DNA of 6,417 nucleotides from Chromatiales bacterium (GTDB lineage: Bacteria; Pseudomonadota; Gammaproteobacteria; SZUA-140), in the NCBI GenBank assembly GCA_031285245.1, contig JAITWN010000118.1:1-6417 (forward strand), read 5' to 3'. A program made the position numbers and the translations under genes. The notes beneath the pieces are model-generated. The model ran no database searches. It was not told the origin of the DNA and saw only the letters and a program-made list of their open reading frames with translations. Positions 6,174 through 6,417 of the stretch are shown here, one piece after another. How positions within the stretch are numbered: the first letter of the stretch is position 1; each line of letters begins with the position of its first letter.

Positions 6174-6417
6174 CTACTTTTTACCAGATTGGCCGCCTTC
6201 TTGTAAGCGCTCGACCAGTGGCTCGTGCCAAGGCCCAGTAACGCGGTATTGCAGCCGTGTCAGACGCTCGATAGTGTTTTTGAACACACGCTCCATGAGC
6301 AGCATCGCCGCGCCGATCGGCACACCGCCAGCCACTGCACCGGCGAGCGGAAGGCCGGAACCGATGCTCGGCACCACCAGCACGGTCTGATCGTAACGCT
6401 TGCCCGCGAGATCGATA
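6174..6417 (-). CDS. yhdP: YhdP family (AsmA-like) envelope protein, C-terminal end only (cut by window edge)
   Basis: Only the last 80 residues are visible, running from the window edge to a TAG stop at 6174. They begin IDLAGKRYDQTVLVVPSIGS, continue through a Gly/Ala-rich hydrophobic stretch (about residues 20–40) and end with ERLTRLQYRVTGPWHEPLVE before a short hydrophilic tail. This matches the conserved end of YhdP-like proteins, where the pattern DQxVxVxPSxxxxLPxxGAxAGG is followed by YxVxGxWxxPxVE. YhdP is a very long inner-membrane-anchored protein (about 1,270 residues in E. coli) that spans the periplasm and, with TamB and YdbH, supports phospholipid passage to the outer membrane. 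Such proteins often lie next to tldD, rng and nitrilase genes, which fits the neighbour here. The frame continues upstream beyond the first in-window GTG, so this is a truncated view and not a small gene. The call rests on a short stretch. Confidence 0.85.
   Translation of the reverse strand, partial: IDLAGKRYDQTVLVVPSIGSGLPLAGAVAGGVPIGAAMLLMERVFKNTIERLTRLQYRVTGPWHEPLVERLQEGGQSGKK

Noticed and set aside
6174..6383. A small independent gene of 69 codons starting at the GTG at 6383.
   Set aside because: The same frame stays open to the window edge with family-like residues (DLAGKRYDQT), so this is the end of a longer YhdP-type gene.

Overview
The window is a densely packed chromosomal stretch of a moderately GC-rich Gram-negative bacterium. 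Every gene I can support reads on the minus strand, so transcription runs from position 6417 down to position 1. The protein sequences, and the order mlaFEDCB–ibaG–murA–hisG, point to a gammaproteobacterium. Pseudomonads share the mla–bolA–murA–hisG order, but the upstream flank differs. A Nevskiales, Steroidobacter or Xanthomonadales-like lineage is possible, but the sequence does not prove it.

Layout in the direction of transcription: (1) 6417–6174, the C-terminal end of a YhdP/AsmA-like envelope protein, cut by the window edge; (2) about 6129–5245, a Nit1-type carbon-nitrogen hydrolase, probably a deaminated-glutathione amidase; (3) 5230–2090, a complete five-gene Mla phospholipid transport set in the order mlaF (ATPase), mlaE (permease), mlaD (MCE protein), mlaC (periplasmic lipid carrier), mlaB (STAS protein); (4) 2078–1836, a small BolA-family gene (ibaG/yrbA); (5) an 86-base gap, the only sizeable non-coding stretch; (6) 1749–478, murA, the first committed step of peptidoglycan synthesis; (7) 470–1, the N-terminal part of a short-form hisG, cut by the window edge.

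Junctions are tight: 23 to 47 bases (yhdP–nit, depending on the nit start), 14 (nit–mlaF), ATGA overlaps (mlaF/mlaE and mlaE/mlaD), 4 bases (mlaD–mlaC), an 8-base overlap (mlaC/mlaB), 11 (mlaB–ibaG), 86 (ibaG–murA) and 7 (murA–hisG). This is consistent with one long transcription unit, possibly with a second promoter before murA. The shared theme is cell-envelope upkeep: MlaFEDB with MlaC moves phospholipids between the membranes, YhdP belongs to the AsmA-like family linked to phospholipid flow towards the outer membrane, and MurA feeds the cell wall. The nitrilase (metabolite repair) and hisG (histidine synthesis) look like housekeeping neighbours.

I found no mobile element, CRISPR array, RNA gene, tandem repeat or clear terminator. 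I do not see a previously undescribed system. The most interesting point is that yhdP and a Nit1 gene directly precede the mla operon.
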